Below, piece after piece: positions 1-8,309 of a DNA stretch of 31,747 nucleotides (position 1 is its first letter; every line of letters begins with the position of its first letter). This stretch comes from Bacteroidota bacterium (GTDB taxonomy: Bacteria > Bacteroidota > Bacteroidia > Cytophagales > Cyclobacteriaceae): NCBI GenBank assembly GCA_023417065.1, contig JAEZGH010000041.1, positions 1 through 31,747 of the forward strand, in the 5' to 3' direction. The translations under genes were made by a program, and so were the position numbers. Under the pieces are notes generated by a model. That model had not been told where the DNA came from. It ran no database searches and saw only the letters and a program-made list of their open reading frames with translations.

Positions 1-887
1 TGATCGAAGTGTCCGTAGTGGTCTGAAGACAATGGAATTTCATATCCAATTTTCTCCCGTACATAGGCAACGCGCTCCACGAGCATATCAAGCCCTTTGT
101 CCGTAATCTGAACCTGTGTGAATTGGTGTTCTGTAGCTCCGTATGTCATCGGCTCGTTGGTCCACTGGCGACCAATATCCCAGAAGTTGCTGTTGGTTAC
201 GGTACCTGGTGTCCCTTTCAGTAGTTCAATACCAAAGTCCATCTTCAGGAACGTGTATCCTTCCTGGTCAATGCGCTTTGCTACGCGGGCTTTGAAATCG
301 GCCTCATCGCGGCCTTCGGGGGTATCAGCATATAATCTGACTTTATCGCGGTATTTGCCTCCGAGAAGCTGATACGCCGGTACATTATACGCCTTACCTG
401 CAAGGTCCCACAACGCCATCTCTACTGCACAGACACCTCCACCCTGGCGTCCATGGAAACCAAACTGCTTGATGCGTTTAAAAATCTGTTCGACATTGCA
501 TGGATTCATGCCGAGAATCCGGCTTTTCAGGAACAGGGCATACCTCCAAGAAGCACCGTCGCGTACTTCGCCGAGCCCATAGATGCCCTGATTGGTATCA
601 ATACGAATTACAGGGCAGCGCGCGTGACCGTTCATGACAACCGCATAACGCATATCCGTAATCTTCAAATCAGAAGGTGCCGAATTCCTGTTTACTTTTG
701 ACGTTGCCTGGGCGAGTGTGTCTTCGATCGGACTAAACATGAATCCACCCAGCAGCATCCCACCAGTAGCGGCTTTCCTGAAGAAATTCCTGCGGCCGTT
801 TTCCTGTTCTGCCGTTGTAGCCATCGCTTTTTCGGCCGGATTCCTGATGCCTAACTTTTCGAGATATTTTTCCGAAGGTGTTTTCAT
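1..887 (-). CDS. Tat-exported mandelate racemase/enolase-superfamily enzyme (partial, C-terminus outside window)
   Basis: This gene reads leftward from an ATG at 885-887 and runs off the left edge after about 295 codons, so only the N-terminal two-thirds is visible. The start reads MKTPSEKYLEKLG. Residues 31-39 (GRRNFFRKA) form a twin-arginine motif followed by a hydrophobic, glycine-rich stretch (TGGMLLGGFMF) and an AQA-type cleavage site, so export by the Tat system is likely. The mature part has the enolase-superfamily N-terminal domain, then the MR/MLE signature around CAVEMALWDLAGKAYNVPAY, a Lys-containing strand (FLKMDFG) where the family's catalytic lysine sits, and SSDHYGHFD near the first metal-ligand strand. 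Family members are Mg-dependent racemases or acid-sugar dehydratases; the substrate cannot be told without the missing C-terminal acid/base residues. It starts 39 bases after the rraA-like stop and is probably co-transcribed with it. Confidence 0.85.
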   Translation of the reverse strand, partial: MKTPSEKYLEKLGIRNPAEKAMATTAEQENGRRNFFRKAATGGMLLGGFMFSPIEDTLAQATSKVNRNSAPSDLKITDMRYAVVMNGHARCPVIRIDTNQGIYGLGEVRDGASWRYALFLKSRILGMNPCNVEQIFKRIKQFGFHGRQGGGVCAVEMALWDLAGKAYNVPAYQLLGGKYRDKVRLYADTPEGRDEADFKARVAKRIDQEGYTFLKMDFGIELLKGTPGTVTNSNFWDIGRQWTNEPMTYGATEHQFTQVQITDKGLDMLVERVAYVREKIGYEIPLSSDHYGHFD

Positions 888-926
888 ATAGATTAGGTAT
901 TGGTTAGTTAATGGTTAGGTTAGTTC

Positions 927-1853
927 TTACCAGGTTCTGTTTTTCATATAGGCATCCAGTTCCTGGCGGCTCATGGGCAGTTTGTCAGGATTGCTATCCA
1001 GCCACTTCAAAAAATCCTTTTTAATGTCATCAGTCCACTGCTGGTCTATCTGTCCGGGAGTATACTTTCCTTCGCGCAGGCGTTGGTGGCCGAACTGATC
1101 GCGAAGTGCAATGAATTCAGCGTTGATCAGAAGCTCTTCCAGAAGATGGGCGGGGATAAAAATCACCCCTTGTTTTTTTGCGAGAACCGCATCGCCGGGA
1201 AGTACAGTAGTCCGGCCGATGCGAATCGGCAAGTTGATGCCTCCAAGCATCATTTCCTGGATATAGGACGGATCGTAGCCTTTTATCCATGCGTTGAAGC
1301 CTTCGATCTTCTCAAGACCTTCGGTGTCTCGCACGGACCCGTAGAAGATCACGCCGTTTTTGGATTTCGTATAAATGGAATTTCCGAGGTTGTCGCCGAT
1401 AAGCGTACCGTCAACGATTTTACCGTAACCATCAGCAACATAGATGTCGCCGGGCTTAAGCATATCGATGGGCCAGGAATTGAAGTTCCCTACCCTTTTT
1501 TCTGATTTGCCTTTCTCGCGGATTACCTTATCAAAATCATCCCTCTTTGGTAAATATTGAACGGTGAGGGCGCGGCCAGTCATGACGATATCATCCCGCA
1601 ACACCATCCAGTTTCCTTCAAACTGGTTGTTATATCCTTTGTTTCGAAGGATGCCCCAGGCTTCTTCAATGGAGATGTTTTTTAACCGCTCAAGATGAGC
1701 GTCCGGAATTAAAGGTCTTCCGTCAGGGCCACGCTCACCTTTCCATTCGGGGGTAATGGCAATGATCTGATCGCGCGTGTACGTTACCTGTTGAGCGAAT
1801 AAAGGGGAAACCAAAAGCATAAATGCTTTCAGCAGCAGAGATTTTCGAATCAT
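927..1853 (-). CDS. Exported RraA-family aldolase/dehydratase-like protein
   Basis: This 308-residue protein has a Sec signal peptide (MIRKSLLLKAFMLLVSPLFA, cut before QQ). The body matches the RraA / HMG-CHA aldolase fold: GDNLGNSIYTKSK followed by NGVIFYGSVRDTEG. In that family the GD of the loop and the Arg-Asp pair (R175, D176) bind the 2-keto acid and the divalent metal. It has an N-terminal extension of about 60 residues and a charged C-terminal tail of about 50 residues beyond the usual RraA core of about 160-200 residues. Catalytic relatives act as 4-hydroxy-4-methyl-2-oxoglutarate aldolases or oxaloacetate decarboxylases, while E. coli RraA is an RNase E inhibitor; a signal peptide argues against the RNase role. 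It lies just upstream of an enolase-superfamily gene on the same strand, which suggests dehydration followed by cleavage of a sugar acid. That pairing is inference. Confidence 0.85.
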   Translation of the reverse strand: MIRKSLLLKAFMLLVSPLFAQQVTYTRDQIIAITPEWKGERGPDGRPLIPDAHLERLKNISIEEAWGILRNKGYNNQFEGNWMVLRDDIVMTGRALTVQYLPKRDDFDKVIREKGKSEKRVGNFNSWPIDMLKPGDIYVADGYGKIVDGTLIGDNLGNSIYTKSKNGVIFYGSVRDTEGLEKIEGFNAWIKGYDPSYIQEMMLGGINLPIRIGRTTVLPGDAVLAKKQGVIFIPAHLLEELLINAEFIALRDQFGHQRLREGKYTPGQIDQQWTDDIKKDFLKWLDSNPDKLPMSRQELDAYMKNRTW

Positions 1854-1917
1854 AGAATACTAAAGGTTTGGTTCGCTCAACCGCGTTGACAAGTTCTGTG
1901 TTCGCGATTGAGTAAAT

Positions 1918-1948
1918 CCAAGATATGTCATTTCAATTAAATCGCAAA
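1918..1948 (-). promoter_or_regulatory. Putative Bacteroidota promoter for the RraA-like/enolase-like pair
   Basis: On the minus strand TTTG (1948-1945) is followed after exactly 19 bases by TATCTTGG (1925-1918), one mismatch from the TAnnTTTG -7 consensus. It lies about 65 bases upstream of the start codon at 1853. The match is by eye only. Confidence 0.5.
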
Positions 1949-2036
1949 CCTTTGCATACCTGCAGATTTTGAATTACCCCTCTTTTTACACGAGCGGACG
2001 CAGACCTCTGCGAACCTTCCCTCCATTCGAACACTG

Positions 2037-2513
2037 CTATTTGTTGAGGTACGCCGAATACATCCAGACCAGCTTTTCCTGTTCCCGAATGTAGTCGCTC
2101 ATCAATGCATTGGTTCCTTCATCCCCGATTTCAGAAGACAATGCGAGAAGGCTCCGCTGTTTTAAAAGGAGTACTTTGAAGGCCGAAAGAATTTCCCCAA
2201 CGGCCTTCCTACCGTCACTTACTTCCTGGCTTTCAGGAATGGATGACTGACGGATGTATTCCGTGTAACGATGTTGCGGTACATATCCAAGCGTGAGAAT
2301 TCTTTCGGCTACGTCGTCGATCTTTATCAGAAGGTCGTTGTATAATTCCTGGAATTTCAAATGAAGTTCAAAAAACTTGTCTCCTCTTACATTCCAGTGG
2401 TACCCGCGAACATTCTGATAAAACGCGGAATAGTTAGCCAGCAGGTCATTCAGCATCCCGGCAAGCTCTTCACTTTTTTTGCGATCCAGCCCGATGTCGT
2501 TCAATTGTTCCAT
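2037..2513 (-). CDS. dps: Dps-family DNA-binding ferritin
   Basis: This 158-residue protein has the usual Dps length. The inter-subunit ferroxidase ligands are all present with canonical spacing: H39 (in YHWNVRG), H51 (12 residues on), D66 (15 on) and E70 (4 on, in IDDVAERI). Dps dodecamers oxidise Fe(II) with hydrogen peroxide, store the iron and protect DNA in stationary phase or oxidative stress; they are cytoplasmic. The N-terminal tail is short and mixed in charge rather than strongly basic, so DNA binding is less certain than iron storage. The gene stands alone between two genes of the same strand, with about 180 bases on the rraA side and about 100 on the other, and is probably its own transcription unit. 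Confidence 0.95.
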   Translation of the reverse strand: MEQLNDIGLDRKKSEELAGMLNDLLANYSAFYQNVRGYHWNVRGDKFFELHLKFQELYNDLLIKIDDVAERILTLGYVPQHRYTEYIRQSSIPESQEVSDGRKAVGEILSAFKVLLLKQRSLLALSSEIGDEGTNALMSDYIREQEKLVWMYSAYLNK

Positions 2514-2616
2514 ATGCGTTGATTTTTTATTTCAGGTGACTAAGTTACAAAATCCTGAAACCGAAATCAGTGATTAATGTTTCCGTCCTGGTGGTCGTCA
2601 CATGACTAAAATTGCC

Positions 2617-3480
2617 TTATTGAAACAGTGTTTTGTATTGCGCAGGCATGGCATCAATTTTCCGTATTTTGATGTCTTTGAAGAATAACTCCGCGGCCTC
2701 GCTCTGAAGTTGGATTTTGCCCTTCGTAAGCGGTACGGGGCGGCCATCCTTCAAATATCTTGAGTCCTTCAAAACCATCACAACATTGCCATTAACGATG
2801 TGAAGGCTGTTGCCTCCAAAGCAGATCAGGTCGAGGGTCGTCCACTCTCCCGCCCCGCTTTCGAAATTTTCGCTTCGGAGACAAAAGTTGTCGGAACTTC
2901 CTGCTCCAAAGGGACGGAATGGCTGATCCTGGCTCGCAACGGAATTCATTACACCTTCTGAAGGATAGGCGCGGATGTCAGCACCCGACGAAGCCTGTGG
3001 CCAGTAATCTCCCATATGGCCTTCCATAATCTGAAATTCCTGCGAAAGCATCCACGACCTCCAGTAGTCGACGCCGGCCTCGCCAATAGAGTGGTAAAGA
3101 ATCCCCGAGTCTTTCAATTTGTTCAAACGCGGTACGTACTTCTTCTCGCCCCACTTAATCTTTAGGGTCAGGTGATAGTTCTCATATTCCTCACGCGTAT
3201 ACAAACATCCGTAAATTTCTCCGCTGACTCGCAACACCAATTCTCCGTGATCTTCGAGGACACTGAAAACACCATACGTATCCTTATTGTGGCCGATCGG
3301 ATCGACAGGCTTTCCATTTGCATCCAATGGTATTTTTCCATTATACCCGTCCTGGTGGCGGTAACTTAGATAGTTTTCCCATGCGCTGAGGTCTTTGTCG
3401 AGTAGCGAAATCCACGATTCCGTTGAATTGTAACTTCCTATCAGAAGTAGCATTACTGACAATGCGAATGAGATTTTCAT
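2617..3480 (-). CDS. Exported DUF1080 (3-keto-disaccharide hydrolase-type) protein
   Basis: This 287-residue protein begins with a short signal peptide (MKISFALSVMLLLIGSYNS). It then carries the DUF1080 / 3-keto-disaccharide hydrolase fold, a concanavalin-like beta-sandwich. Recognisable parts are WISLLDKDLSAWENY near the start, YENYHLTLKIKWG in the middle, DSGILYHS, the segment EFQIMEGHMGDYW, and the closing GKIQLQSEAAELFFKDIKIRK, which is the usual end of the domain. Family members are abundant in Bacteroidota and act in periplasmic polysaccharide or 3-keto-sugar breakdown; the substrate here is unknown. It is divergent from the AraC regulator with 92 bases between start codons, and a perfect palindrome lies in that gap, so regulation by the AraC protein is plausible. 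Confidence 0.88.
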   Translation of the reverse strand: MKISFALSVMLLLIGSYNSTESWISLLDKDLSAWENYLSYRHQDGYNGKIPLDANGKPVDPIGHNKDTYGVFSVLEDHGELVLRVSGEIYGCLYTREEYENYHLTLKIKWGEKKYVPRLNKLKDSGILYHSIGEAGVDYWRSWMLSQEFQIMEGHMGDYWPQASSGADIRAYPSEGVMNSVASQDQPFRPFGAGSSDNFCLRSENFESGAGEWTTLDLICFGGNSLHIVNGNVVMVLKDSRYLKDGRPVPLTKGKIQLQSEAAELFFKDIKIRKIDAMPAQYKTLFQ

Positions 3481-3529
3481 GACCCTGGGTGTACTTAAAT
3501 TATTTCAAATTTATCTTGATTACATCGGA

Positions 3530-3547
3530 TGGATTTGTACAAATCCA
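3530..3547. promoter_or_regulatory. Perfect 18-bp palindrome, candidate operator
   Basis: TGGATTTGTACAAATCCA is identical to its reverse complement. It lies in the divergent gap between the DUF1080 gene and the AraC-family gene, 25 bases before the regulator's ATG at 3573 and 50 bases before the other start. The position suits an operator overlapping the regulator's own promoter. Which protein binds it is not shown. Confidence 0.55.
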
Positions 3548-3572
3548 GTATTTACTAGTAATTTCCAGAGCT

Positions 3573-4379
3573 ATGAAGACGTACCTTATCCACGAACCTT
3601 TTAATATTTATCATTTCACGAGCCGTACGTGGGAGCATCCCGAACATAAGCACACCTACTATGAAATAATCTTTATCCTCCGGGGTAAAGGCATCCACCT
3701 GCTCAACGGAAAGGCATTGAAGTATGGAAAAGACGATATCTTTTTTCTCGGGCCTGATGACTTTCATTCATTTCAGATCCGACAGGAAACGGAGTTCTGT
3801 TACATCCGGTTTACGAATACTTCCTCCGGTGTCGCGAATAGTATGAAGAACTTTGTATCGACTCCGGCTTCCGGATTCAGAATTACCGGTGCAACTGACA
3901 AGGCTCACCTTTTCGCGATGCTTAATGTGTTGCGCTCTGAATATGAAAACAGATTCAGGCCGGGATTTGATGAGATAAGAGACGGACTCATGAAAGCGAT
4001 GATGGCGGTTCTTTCACGGAACATTCAGCATCAAACTTCGGTGGAGATGTCACATCGTGAAGTTGATGTGGGCGATCTTGTTGCTTATGTGCGCGAGCAG
4101 ATTAATTCACCAGACAAACTCACAATTCCACACCTCGCATCGCGATTCAATTATTCACCGACCTACATCAGCTATTACTTCAAACAGCGCACTGGTGAGG
4201 CTTTGAAGTCATTCATTATTCGAACTCGCCTCAAGCTTGTTGAAACCCGATTGTTGTACAGCAACGCATCGCTGGCGGAAATTGCTTTTGAATTTGGCTT
4301 TACCGATGAGAGCCATTTGTGCAAGCAATTCCGGAAGTATACAGGTGTTACTCCTGCCTACTTCCGGAAACGGGCTTAG
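3573..4379 (+). CDS. AraC-family transcriptional regulator with N-terminal cupin
   Basis: The ATG at 3573 gives a 268-residue protein. The open frame extends upstream to 3489, but the upstream residues do not fit the family and would cover the divergent promoter region. Residues about 20-90 form the AraC-type cupin sensor (TWEHPEHKHTYYEIIFILRG, with the usual H-x-H and E). The last 100 residues hold the two helix-turn-helix motifs: LTIPHLASRFNYSPTYISYYFKQRTG, then ASLAEIAFEFGFTDESHLCKQFRKYTGVTPAYFRK. This layout is typical of regulators that sense a sugar or sugar acid and activate nearby catabolic genes. The divergent DUF1080 gene and the exported sugar-acid genes to the left are the most likely targets. 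Its stop lies 11 bases from the stop of the convergent esterase. Confidence 0.93.
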   Translation: MKTYLIHEPFNIYHFTSRTWEHPEHKHTYYEIIFILRGKGIHLLNGKALKYGKDDIFFLGPDDFHSFQIRQETEFCYIRFTNTSSGVANSMKNFVSTPASGFRITGATDKAHLFAMLNVLRSEYENRFRPGFDEIRDGLMKAMMAVLSRNIQHQTSVEMSHREVDVGDLVAYVREQINSPDKLTIPHLASRFNYSPTYISYYFKQRTGEALKSFIIRTRLKLVETRLLYSNASLAEIAFEFGFTDESHLCKQFRKYTGVTPAYFRKRA

Positions 4380-4390
4380 TTAAGAGTTCT

Positions 4391-6028
4391 TTATTTGGTG
4401 TTGCCGTAGGATTGGTCGAGAAACTCATACCGTGCATCGTTCTCCGCCTTAACGGCCTTTGACGTAACATCAATGATCATGACGTGTGGGGCTACATCGC
4501 TTGCTTTTGCCTCCGGCCATTGCGGCAGTGTCGAACCATTAGGGTTTCCTGTCTTAATGAAGTTCGCGAAATACTCCTGCATGACAGCAGAAACGGCATA
4601 GTCTTCTTTGGTCCATGCATATTCTTTAATCAGGTGTAGGTTACCCATGCAGTATTCAATTTCACACGCATGCGGTGCACCAACAGCCTCCGGGAGTTTC
4701 ATACCCTCATCCTCTTTGTCGACAGTGCCCCCTGCAAGCCCCGAAACTTTGGTTTGGTCTACCAGCGGTGGTCTTAGCTTGCTGTACAGGTACCGGTAAA
4801 CGGGTTGGCTACTGTTTTTCCGGTGCAGGTCAAACCACTTCCATGTGCTATATGCAATAAACCGGTCGGATGCGAGTGCGGTTGCCGATAACTCGATCTC
4901 CTTGGCCGACCCGTGGGGATAAAGTTTTAACACTTTTGACCAGTCGTTGGGGTAAGCTTCTTTGACTTTCTTAACGTAAGCGTCCTCAGTATACGGCTGC
5001 CCCTGCATGAAAGCAATTCCTGGAATTTCTGCCGAGTTCCAGCCAAGGAGAAGCGGTACTTGAGCCTGTTGCTTTTTCCGAAAGATGTCGGGAATGCTTG
5101 CCGGAAGGAAATATCCGTCAATAACAATCGGAAACCCAAATCGCTTCGAATCTACGTAAGCTTCATACAGTTCGCGCGTCGACGCTTTTCTCAATTGTTC
5201 CAGTGATTGGAAGCCTGCCTTTTTTGCGAAGTCAAGTCCGGTTTGTTCCGCTTCGGACAAAGATACCGGCGTCATCGTGGGATTGATGGCAGCACCACTT
5301 TCGCCAATCGCTCCTGCGATTAATTGTTTTGAGAGCGGCGAGGCCATGATCGCACTTACGGAAATAGATCCCGCCGATTCACCGGCGATAGTAACCTTGC
5401 GAGGGTCTCCGCCAAATGCCGCGATGTTCCTCTGAACCCACTGCAATGCTGCATACTGATCCAGCAATCCGTAGTTTCCTGAAGCTCCATAGGGAGACTC
5501 TTTGCTAAGTTCCGGGTGGGCAAGGAATCCGAAGATGTTGAGGCGATAGTTTACTGTAACGGTGACTATTCCCTTTTTTGCCATGCTGGCGCCATCATAT
5601 CTTGGTTCGGAACCATCTCCCGCTACGAGACCACCACCGTAGAAGTACACCAACACGGGGAGGTTCTTCGTGTTTGATTTGGCTGGCGTCCAGACATTCA
5701 GGTAAAGACAATCCTCACTGACTCCATCGGAGCGTGAGTTCATGTCACCGAAGACGATAGGCTGAACCGGTCGTGGACCAAAGGCCTTGGTTTCCCTTAC
5801 ACCCTGCCATTTTTCCATTGGCTGAGGCGCCTTCCAGCGAAGATCTCCAACAGGTGGTTTAGCAAAGGGAATCCCTAAGTAAAGTTGAAGTCCGCTCCTG
5901 GTATCGTAAAGACCTTCGATAATTCCGGTCTCAATTGTGGTTTGCACTGGAAAAGAATCATTCCGCTGTGCCGATATCGGGCAGGTCATTGACATAAGCA
6001 GAGCTGCGAGAAAGAGTTTAGTTTTCAT
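4391..6028 (-). CDS. Exported type-B carboxylesterase
   Basis: Starting at the ATG at 6028 (MKTKLFLAALLMSMTCPISA, a clear signal peptide) gives 545 residues; an in-frame start at 6064 would add 12 residues before the signal peptide and is less likely. The alpha/beta-hydrolase features of family B are present: the N-terminal GIPFAKPPVGDLRWKAPQP block, the EDCLYLNVW block, the nucleophile elbow GESAGS with Ser218, a likely acidic member near E334 (GWNSAEIPG) and His453 (GAPHACEIEY). The oxyanion-hole segment reads YFYGGGLVAG, where most relatives have HGGG. The enzyme should hydrolyse carboxylic esters in the periplasm or outside the cell; the natural substrate is not clear. It is divergent from the histidine kinase gene (about 180 bases between starts) and convergent with the AraC gene. 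Confidence 0.93.
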   Translation of the reverse strand: MKTKLFLAALLMSMTCPISAQRNDSFPVQTTIETGIIEGLYDTRSGLQLYLGIPFAKPPVGDLRWKAPQPMEKWQGVRETKAFGPRPVQPIVFGDMNSRSDGVSEDCLYLNVWTPAKSNTKNLPVLVYFYGGGLVAGDGSEPRYDGASMAKKGIVTVTVNYRLNIFGFLAHPELSKESPYGASGNYGLLDQYAALQWVQRNIAAFGGDPRKVTIAGESAGSISVSAIMASPLSKQLIAGAIGESGAAINPTMTPVSLSEAEQTGLDFAKKAGFQSLEQLRKASTRELYEAYVDSKRFGFPIVIDGYFLPASIPDIFRKKQQAQVPLLLGWNSAEIPGIAFMQGQPYTEDAYVKKVKEAYPNDWSKVLKLYPHGSAKEIELSATALASDRFIAYSTWKWFDLHRKNSSQPVYRYLYSKLRPPLVDQTKVSGLAGGTVDKEDEGMKLPEAVGAPHACEIEYCMGNLHLIKEYAWTKEDYAVSAVMQEYFANFIKTGNPNGSTLPQWPEAKASDVAPHVMIIDVTSKAVKAENDARYEFLDQSYGNTK

Positions 6029-6209
6029 AGGTTTGGTTATCAGATACGGCCCGAGTTTAACCATTTTTCCGGAACATATTGACAGACTTTTTACCAGCTG
6101 TTGGCTACGTGCCGCGCCGGCGGTGTTAGTTCGCAGGAACTCAATGCCTTCCCTTTCGGTAGTTTCTCCGCGAATGGTTTTTTTATTACCTTCAAGGAAA
6201 TTCTCCCTC

Positions 6210-8237
6210 GTGAAATCCAGACTGATTGTTGTCCTCTTAGGGCTTTTGCTGGCTTCGTTCCTCGTGCAAGGTCAAAACTCCCTCGCGGATAGCCTTGAGA
6301 GAATTGTGGCGAAGAACGAAAGGGATACATCACATTTTCGTGCGCTGATTCATCTGGCTTCCGAGCACTCCCGTTCCGACATGGTGCGCGCAAAATCCTA
6401 TGCGTTCAAAGTAATAAGACTTGCCCGGGAGTTGAATACCGACTTTGGACTGAGTGGCGCCTATTCCCACCTGTTGACGATGAACCAAAACATGGGCCTG
6501 GCTGACAGTGCAAGGTATTACTTCAATAAACTTGAACAGCTTGCAGCTGCCTATCCTGACAACTCCGAAATACAGTCGAATTTTAATCACACTGCTGGTC
6601 TTTATTTCAAGAACCTCGGAGATTACCGGAAGGCGATATCGTATCAATTAAAAGGATATGAACTGATGGTGCAGTTTGACCCTAATGCTGTTGGGACGGC
6701 GGGTATGCTTTTGAATATTGGCAACACTTATTACAACATGGGTGAGATCCGAAAGGCGGCTGACTATCACGTCAAGGCGCTGAAAAAGTTTGAAGATATC
6801 AACAATCTGAGAGGCCAGTCTTTTTGTCTTCAAAGCCTTGGCAACGACTTCATGGAGCTGAAAGTTTACGCGACTGCGGAGCAGTATTATCAACGGTCGT
6901 TGAAATTGAAGGAGCAACTAAAGGATGCACGAGGCGTAGGTACTGCGTGGTTTGGTTTGGCCTCGGTAGCGCGTGCACAAAGGAATTATGACAAAGCGCT
7001 GAAATATTACAACCATGCCCTTGACCGCGCACGGGAATTAAAGATGGCCACGGAAGAGGGCAAAGCATTGTATGAGATCGCGCGAATTCAGGCCGTCAAA
7101 GGAAACGTTCAGGCTGCGATGAACCTGCTCCATCAGAGTTATGAAAAAGTAAAAGGAACGCCGGACAGTACGCTTCTCGTGACCGTATCCTCTGAGATCA
7201 CTTCCCTGCAGCAGACGCAAAACAATTTTCAGCTTGCGGAAAGAACATATCATTCCAAACTGGAGTTGGCAGGACGTTCGGGAAACAAGCCCGGGTTGGT
7301 GGATGGCTATCGCGACCTGGCTGATCTGTATGCAGGTAATCGTCAGTTTGAGCAGGCGTATAATTTTCTCACGAAGTATATTCAGCTAAACGACAGCATT
7401 CGCGGCAGCGAAATCGTCGGACAACTCAAGAGTATTGAGCAGGCATATCAGCGCGAAAAAAACGAGAAGGAAATCGCCCTGCTGAAGAAGAGCCAGGAAT
7501 TGAAAGAAGCCACCATTGCAAAGCAGAAGTCTGACCAGTACATGATTGCTGTTGCTTTTGTTTCGGCTGTGGTTATCGCGATGATCTTGTTCAACCGCTA
7601 TAAGGCGATCAACAAAGTTCAGCGGCAGGTCGAAATTGAAAAGGTGCGAAACCATATTGCACGCGACCTTCACGACGATATCGGTTCAACACTCTCATCC
7701 ATTAATCTGATCAGCAGACTTGCTTTGCAGGAAGGCACTGATGTTCAAAAATATCTCGCGCGCATTGCTGAGAATTCGTCAAGAATGATGGAAAGTATGT
7801 CTGACATCGTCTGGTCTATCAACCCATCGCATGATTCCTTTGGTCAGGTGGTCGTGAAGATGAAAGAGTTCGCTGCTGAAATTCTTGAACCAAGAAATAT
7901 TTCGTTCCACGTTTCCGGTGAGGATGATGTCAGTGGTATTCCAGTTGACATTGAGAAGAGAAAAAATCTTTTTCTGATCTTCAAGGAAGCGATCAATAAT
8001 GCAGCGAAGTACAGTGGTGCCAGCTGTGTTAAACTAGTGTTCACGCGAAATCAGAATGAAGTATCCTTCGCAATCCTCGATGATGGAGCAGGGTTTGATC
8101 CCGCCAAGGTGCGGCTGGGAAATGGGTTAAAGAACATGGAAGCACGGGCGAAGGCATTCAATGGATCGTGGTCGCTTGATCGCGGTCCTCTCGGTAAGGG
8201 TACTCAGGTGATGGTGCGATTTGCCATCACATCATAA
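6210..8237 (+). CDS. TPR-containing sensor histidine kinase (HisKA_3/NarX-like)
   Basis: I place the start at GTG 6210, which gives 675 residues beginning with a signal peptide (VKSRLIVVLLGLLLASFLVQG) and has AGGAAA about 11 bases upstream. ATG 6174 is possible and adds 12 residues. The extracytoplasmic part (about 25-430) contains tandem tetratricopeptide repeats, for example the stretch around YYNMGEIRKAADYHVKALKKF and the next around YDKALKYYNHALDRARELK. A coiled linker leads to one transmembrane helix at about 445-462, then the HisKA_3 dimerisation helix with phospho-acceptor His488 (ARDLHDDIGSTLSS). The HATPase domain has N-box N596/N597 and the G-box DDGAGFDPAKVRLGNGL. This architecture is common in Bacteroidota two-component systems. 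The NarL-type regulator 72 bases downstream is its evident partner. The stimulus is unknown. Confidence 0.92.
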   Translation: MKSRLIVVLLGLLLASFLVQGQNSLADSLERIVAKNERDTSHFRALIHLASEHSRSDMVRAKSYAFKVIRLARELNTDFGLSGAYSHLLTMNQNMGLADSARYYFNKLEQLAAAYPDNSEIQSNFNHTAGLYFKNLGDYRKAISYQLKGYELMVQFDPNAVGTAGMLLNIGNTYYNMGEIRKAADYHVKALKKFEDINNLRGQSFCLQSLGNDFMELKVYATAEQYYQRSLKLKEQLKDARGVGTAWFGLASVARAQRNYDKALKYYNHALDRARELKMATEEGKALYEIARIQAVKGNVQAAMNLLHQSYEKVKGTPDSTLLVTVSSEITSLQQTQNNFQLAERTYHSKLELAGRSGNKPGLVDGYRDLADLYAGNRQFEQAYNFLTKYIQLNDSIRGSEIVGQLKSIEQAYQREKNEKEIALLKKSQELKEATIAKQKSDQYMIAVAFVSAVVIAMILFNRYKAINKVQRQVEIEKVRNHIARDLHDDIGSTLSSINLISRLALQEGTDVQKYLARIAENSSRMMESMSDIVWSINPSHDSFGQVVVKMKEFAAEILEPRNISFHVSGEDDVSGIPVDIEKRKNLFLIFKEAINNAAKYSGASCVKLVFTRNQNEVSFAILDDGAGFDPAKVRLGNGLKNMEARAKAFNGSWSLDRGPLGKGTQVMVRFAITS

Positions 8238-8271
8238 GGGTATTTAACCTCAGTGCCGGACTCCCGTATTT

Positions 8272-8307
8272 TACACGATCAATGTTATATACACGATCAA
8301 TCTTATT
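8272..8307 (+). repeat. Two tandem copies of an 18-bp unit before the response regulator
   Basis: TACACGATCAATGTTATA (8272-8289) is followed at once by TACACGATCAATCTTATT (8290-8307), 16 of 18 positions the same. The pair ends two bases before the response regulator's ATG. It may be a small duplication or a pair of direct-repeat binding sites. Confidence 0.6.
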
Positions 8308-8309
8308 TA

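Noticed and set aside
1999..2012. Perfect inverted repeat CGCAGACCTCTGCG downstream of dps
   Set aside because: On the minus strand, where dps ends, it is followed by As, not Ts, so it is not a normal terminator; a 6-bp arm can occur by chance.
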